From Clostridiaceae bacterium (lineage in GTDB: Bacteria; Bacillota; Clostridia; DUPQ01), in NCBI GenBank assembly GCA_012838235.1, contig DUPQ01000088.1:1-61872 (forward strand): a stretch of 61,872 bases of DNA, given 5' to 3'. The position numbers were made by a program, and so were the translations under genes. Below are positions 60,343 to 61,872 of the stretch, piece by piece. Position 1 is the stretch's first letter, and the number at the start of each line of letters is the position of its first letter. The notes beneath the pieces were generated by a model. It was not told the origin of the DNA, ran no database searches, and saw only the letters and a program-made list of their open reading frames with translations.

Positions 60343-60897
60343 ATGGTTGCTACTGTTGAAACCGAAAGACTCATCCTTCGCGAATTCAGATTTGACGATG
60401 TCAAAGACTTGTACGAATATGCAAGTAATCCCAATGTAGGACCTAATGCGGGATGGACACCGCATAAAAATATACAGGAATCGGAATCTGTTTTGAATAT
60501 GTTTATGAGGGCCGATAATCTTTGGGCAATTGTCTACAAAGAGAACCATAAAGTAATAGGCTCCATCGGTCTGCATGACGACATTCTTCGCTCACAGATA
60601 AAAGATTTAAAGACAAGATGTTTGGGATATGCTCTCTCTTATGACTACTGGGGCATGGGTATAGCCACTGAAGCGGTTAAAGCCATACAAGAATATGCAT
60701 TCAACGTAATGAAGCTGGACCTTTTATCCGTCGATCATTATCCTCATAACAGCCGTTCCATGAAGGTAATAGAAAAATGCGGTTTTAAAAGAGAAGGTAC
60801 ATTACGTAAAGCCCGTCTTTCATATAGAAACGAACCTGTGGATATTGTGACATACTCTTTGTTAAAAGAAGAATGGAAGGAACTTAACGGAAGATAA
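60343..60897 (+). CDS. RimJ/RimL-type GNAT acetyltransferase
   Basis: This 184-residue acetyltransferase begins VETERLILREFRFDDVKDLYEYASNP, the RimJ/RimL signature, followed by LGYALSYDYWGMGIATEAVKAI (acetyl-CoA-binding loop) and NSRSMKVIEKCGFKREGTLRKA. Members acetylate N-termini of ribosomal proteins or small molecules. AAGGAGG precedes the ATG. It is not clearly related to the GNAT at 58187. Confidence 0.88.
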   Translation: MVATVETERLILREFRFDDVKDLYEYASNPNVGPNAGWTPHKNIQESESVLNMFMRADNLWAIVYKENHKVIGSIGLHDDILRSQIKDLKTRCLGYALSYDYWGMGIATEAVKAIQEYAFNVMKLDLLSVDHYPHNSRSMKVIEKCGFKREGTLRKARLSYRNEPVDIVTYSLLKEEWKELNGR

Positions 60898-60943
60898 CCC
60901 TTTTAGACTTGTAATATATTTGTGTTATCTATAAAATCAATCT

Positions 60944-61369
60944 ATGAGAAAGAAATTTAATCAGATGACCGATATGGAAAAATCGGTAAGACTTAAAAAC
61001 CACTATATAGTTCATATTGCATTTTATGCTTTTATGTTCAACCTTCTGCCTGTCGCTTTTATGGGATCGCATATTGAAGGTTTTCTGGTATATATGCTTA
61101 TTCTGGGTTTCCCCGCAGTTATATACATAGCTTCCATCATATTCGGACTGTTTAACGGATTTAAGTGGCTGTACATACTGTTTCCCGCCGTACTGTTTGT
61201 TCCGGCCGCTTTTATATACTACGACTACTCGGCGTTGCTATATGCCGCTCTTTATGCCGCGGTTTCCGCATTGGGTATGTTTGCAGGTTTTATACTGGTT
61301 AAATTATTTACAAAAAAGCCTGCTACATCTGCAGGCTCCGAAAAAGTTCAAGACAGAAAAAAGAAATAG
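60944..61369 (+). CDS. Small four-helix membrane protein, unknown
   Basis: The 141-residue protein has a charged start (MRKKFNQMTDMEKSVRLK), four hydrophobic segments (residues ~20-40, 46-68, 74-92 and 97-122) and a basic tail (FTKKP, then QDRKKK). I do not recognise it. The ribosome binding site is weak (no clear GGAGG), so expression is less sure. It converges on darA with a 1-bp gap. Confidence 0.65.
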   Translation: MRKKFNQMTDMEKSVRLKNHYIVHIAFYAFMFNLLPVAFMGSHIEGFLVYMLILGFPAVIYIASIIFGLFNGFKWLYILFPAVLFVPAAFIYYDYSALLYAALYAAVSALGMFAGFILVKLFTKKPATSAGSEKVQDRKKK

Positions 61370-61370
61370 C

Positions 61371-61697
61371 CTATATCTTAATATTTTTCTCTACATTCAA
61401 TACAAATATCGCAGCACCGCCTACCGTTACTTCGGGAGGAAGGCTTTCATTGGATAATCCCACTCCGAACGATGCCGTTGACAGAACGGTCTGCTTGCGG
61501 GTTTTGCAGTACTTGGAAAGTATTTCTATAACATGCTCGGTTCCCTTGCTTTCGGTACCGATAAGCAAAGTGGTATTACCTACCATTAAAAATCCTCCGG
61601 TAGTGGAAAGCTTTGTTACGAAATAGCCGGCCTCCGTAAGAGCCGATGCCGCAATAGCGCTGTCATCATTATTTACAATAGCTAAAATAAGTTTCAT
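61371..61697 (-). CDS. darA: c-di-AMP receptor DarA (PII-like, DUF970)
   Basis: DarA (also called PstA) is a PII-like trimer that binds c-di-AMP. The 108-residue protein has the family blocks MKLILAIVNNDDSAIAASALTEAGYFVTKLSTTGGFLMVGNTTLLIG, and the length is normal. GGAGG precedes the ATG. It follows an upstream minus-strand gene, only partly inside the window, by about 24 bp. Together with the two GGDEF proteins it shows that both c-di-AMP and c-di-GMP are used by this organism. Confidence 0.88.
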   Translation of the reverse strand: MKLILAIVNNDDSAIAASALTEAGYFVTKLSTTGGFLMVGNTTLLIGTESKGTEHVIEILSKYCKTRKQTVLSTASFGVGLSNESLPPEVTVGGAAIFVLNVEKNIKI

Positions 61698-61720
61698 TTG
61701 GTCCTCCGTTAAGCATTATA

Positions 61721-61872
61721 TCATATAAATGTGGCAAGCTTTGCCCTGCTTACTTTGTCAAGCTTGTCAATATCTTCTATTTCATATCTGTTGTCCGCAG
61801 TGTCTCTAAACAACATTCTTGTGCCGTGAATAATCTTTATATCGTTATATCTGTGCCATATTTCAAACTTTC
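61721..61872 (-). CDS. Partial gene upstream of darA, 3' end only
   Basis: On the minus strand a frame open to the window edge reads FEIWHRYNDIKIIHGTRMLF, then DTADNRYEIEDIDKLDKVSR and ends LATFI with TGA at 61723-61721. About 49 residues are visible. It probably belongs to the same operon as darA. The rest of the gene lies outside the window, and the visible part is too short for me to name. Confidence 0.65.
   Translation of the reverse strand, partial: KFEIWHRYNDIKIIHGTRMLFRDTADNRYEIEDIDKLDKVSRAKLATFI

Overview
The window looks like a chromosomal segment of a low-GC anaerobic Firmicute of the class Clostridia, most likely Lachnospiraceae-like. The reasons are the AT-rich base composition, strong GGAGG ribosome binding sites with some TTG/GTG starts, a flavo-diiron protein (anaerobe), a SigI/RsgI pair, a DarA-type c-di-AMP receptor, and plant-glycan glycosidases of the kind found in gut Clostridia. 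I see no rRNA, tRNA, CRISPR array, intact insertion sequence or phage genes.

Layout. 1-6.2 kb is an AT-rich accessory island. It holds two decayed DUF1016 (YhcG-like) nuclease genes, a Fic protein, a frameshifted ORF, a small conserved protein, an HNH endonuclease with three homing-endonuclease-associated repeats, an AbiE type IV toxin-antitoxin pair, and an AbrB-type antitoxin whose PIN toxin is reduced to 22 codons. 6.5-15.3 kb holds two GGDEF diguanylate cyclases, an ArsB/NhaD-like permease, an FAD oxidoreductase, a DinJ-YafQ pair, a lipoprotein and a nicotinamidase. 15.4-18.0 kb (minus strand) is a SigI-RsgI envelope-signalling locus. sigI is interrupted by one in-frame TAG. RsgI ends in a ~100-residue Asp-rich tail. 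A separate lipoprotein carries an RsgI-like ectodomain and its own Asp-rich tail. Matching sigma-I-like promoter motifs precede sigI-rsgI and the lipoprotein gene. 18.2-22.6 kb holds two paralogous lipoproteins separated by a HigBA module with a frameshifted toxin. 22.6-25.5 kb holds a GGCT-like protein, a Phd/ParE pair, RluF and a radical SAM/SPASM protein.

25.6-38.2 kb is a glycoside-use cluster: GPH symporter, GH2, an AlbA_2-type regulator, radical SAM protein, GH78 alpha-L-rhamnosidase, GH3 and an MFS transporter. Both transporters and the lack of signal peptides suggest import followed by cytoplasmic hydrolysis of short plant or rhamnose-containing glycosides. 38.3-45.6 kb holds a HerA/DUF853 ATPase, a ZIP metal transporter, a GH95-like protein and a second AlbA_2-type regulator preceded by a helically phased repeat array. 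45.6-61.9 kb is mostly housekeeping: purC, mscL, corA, clpB with a ribbon-helix-helix partner, a flavo-diiron protein, nagB, a CDF transporter, a polysaccharide deacetylase, two GNATs, a nitrilase-GDPD fusion and darA. It is interrupted by a second AbiE cassette flanked by a 24-bp direct repeat.

The least conventional biology is (i) the SigI/RsgI locus with its candidate decoy lipoprotein and amber-split sigma factor and (ii) the repeat arrays in front of the two AlbA_2-type regulators. Several toxin genes are broken while their antitoxins remain intact. All functional statements come from reading the sequence and from family knowledge; no database search was possible.
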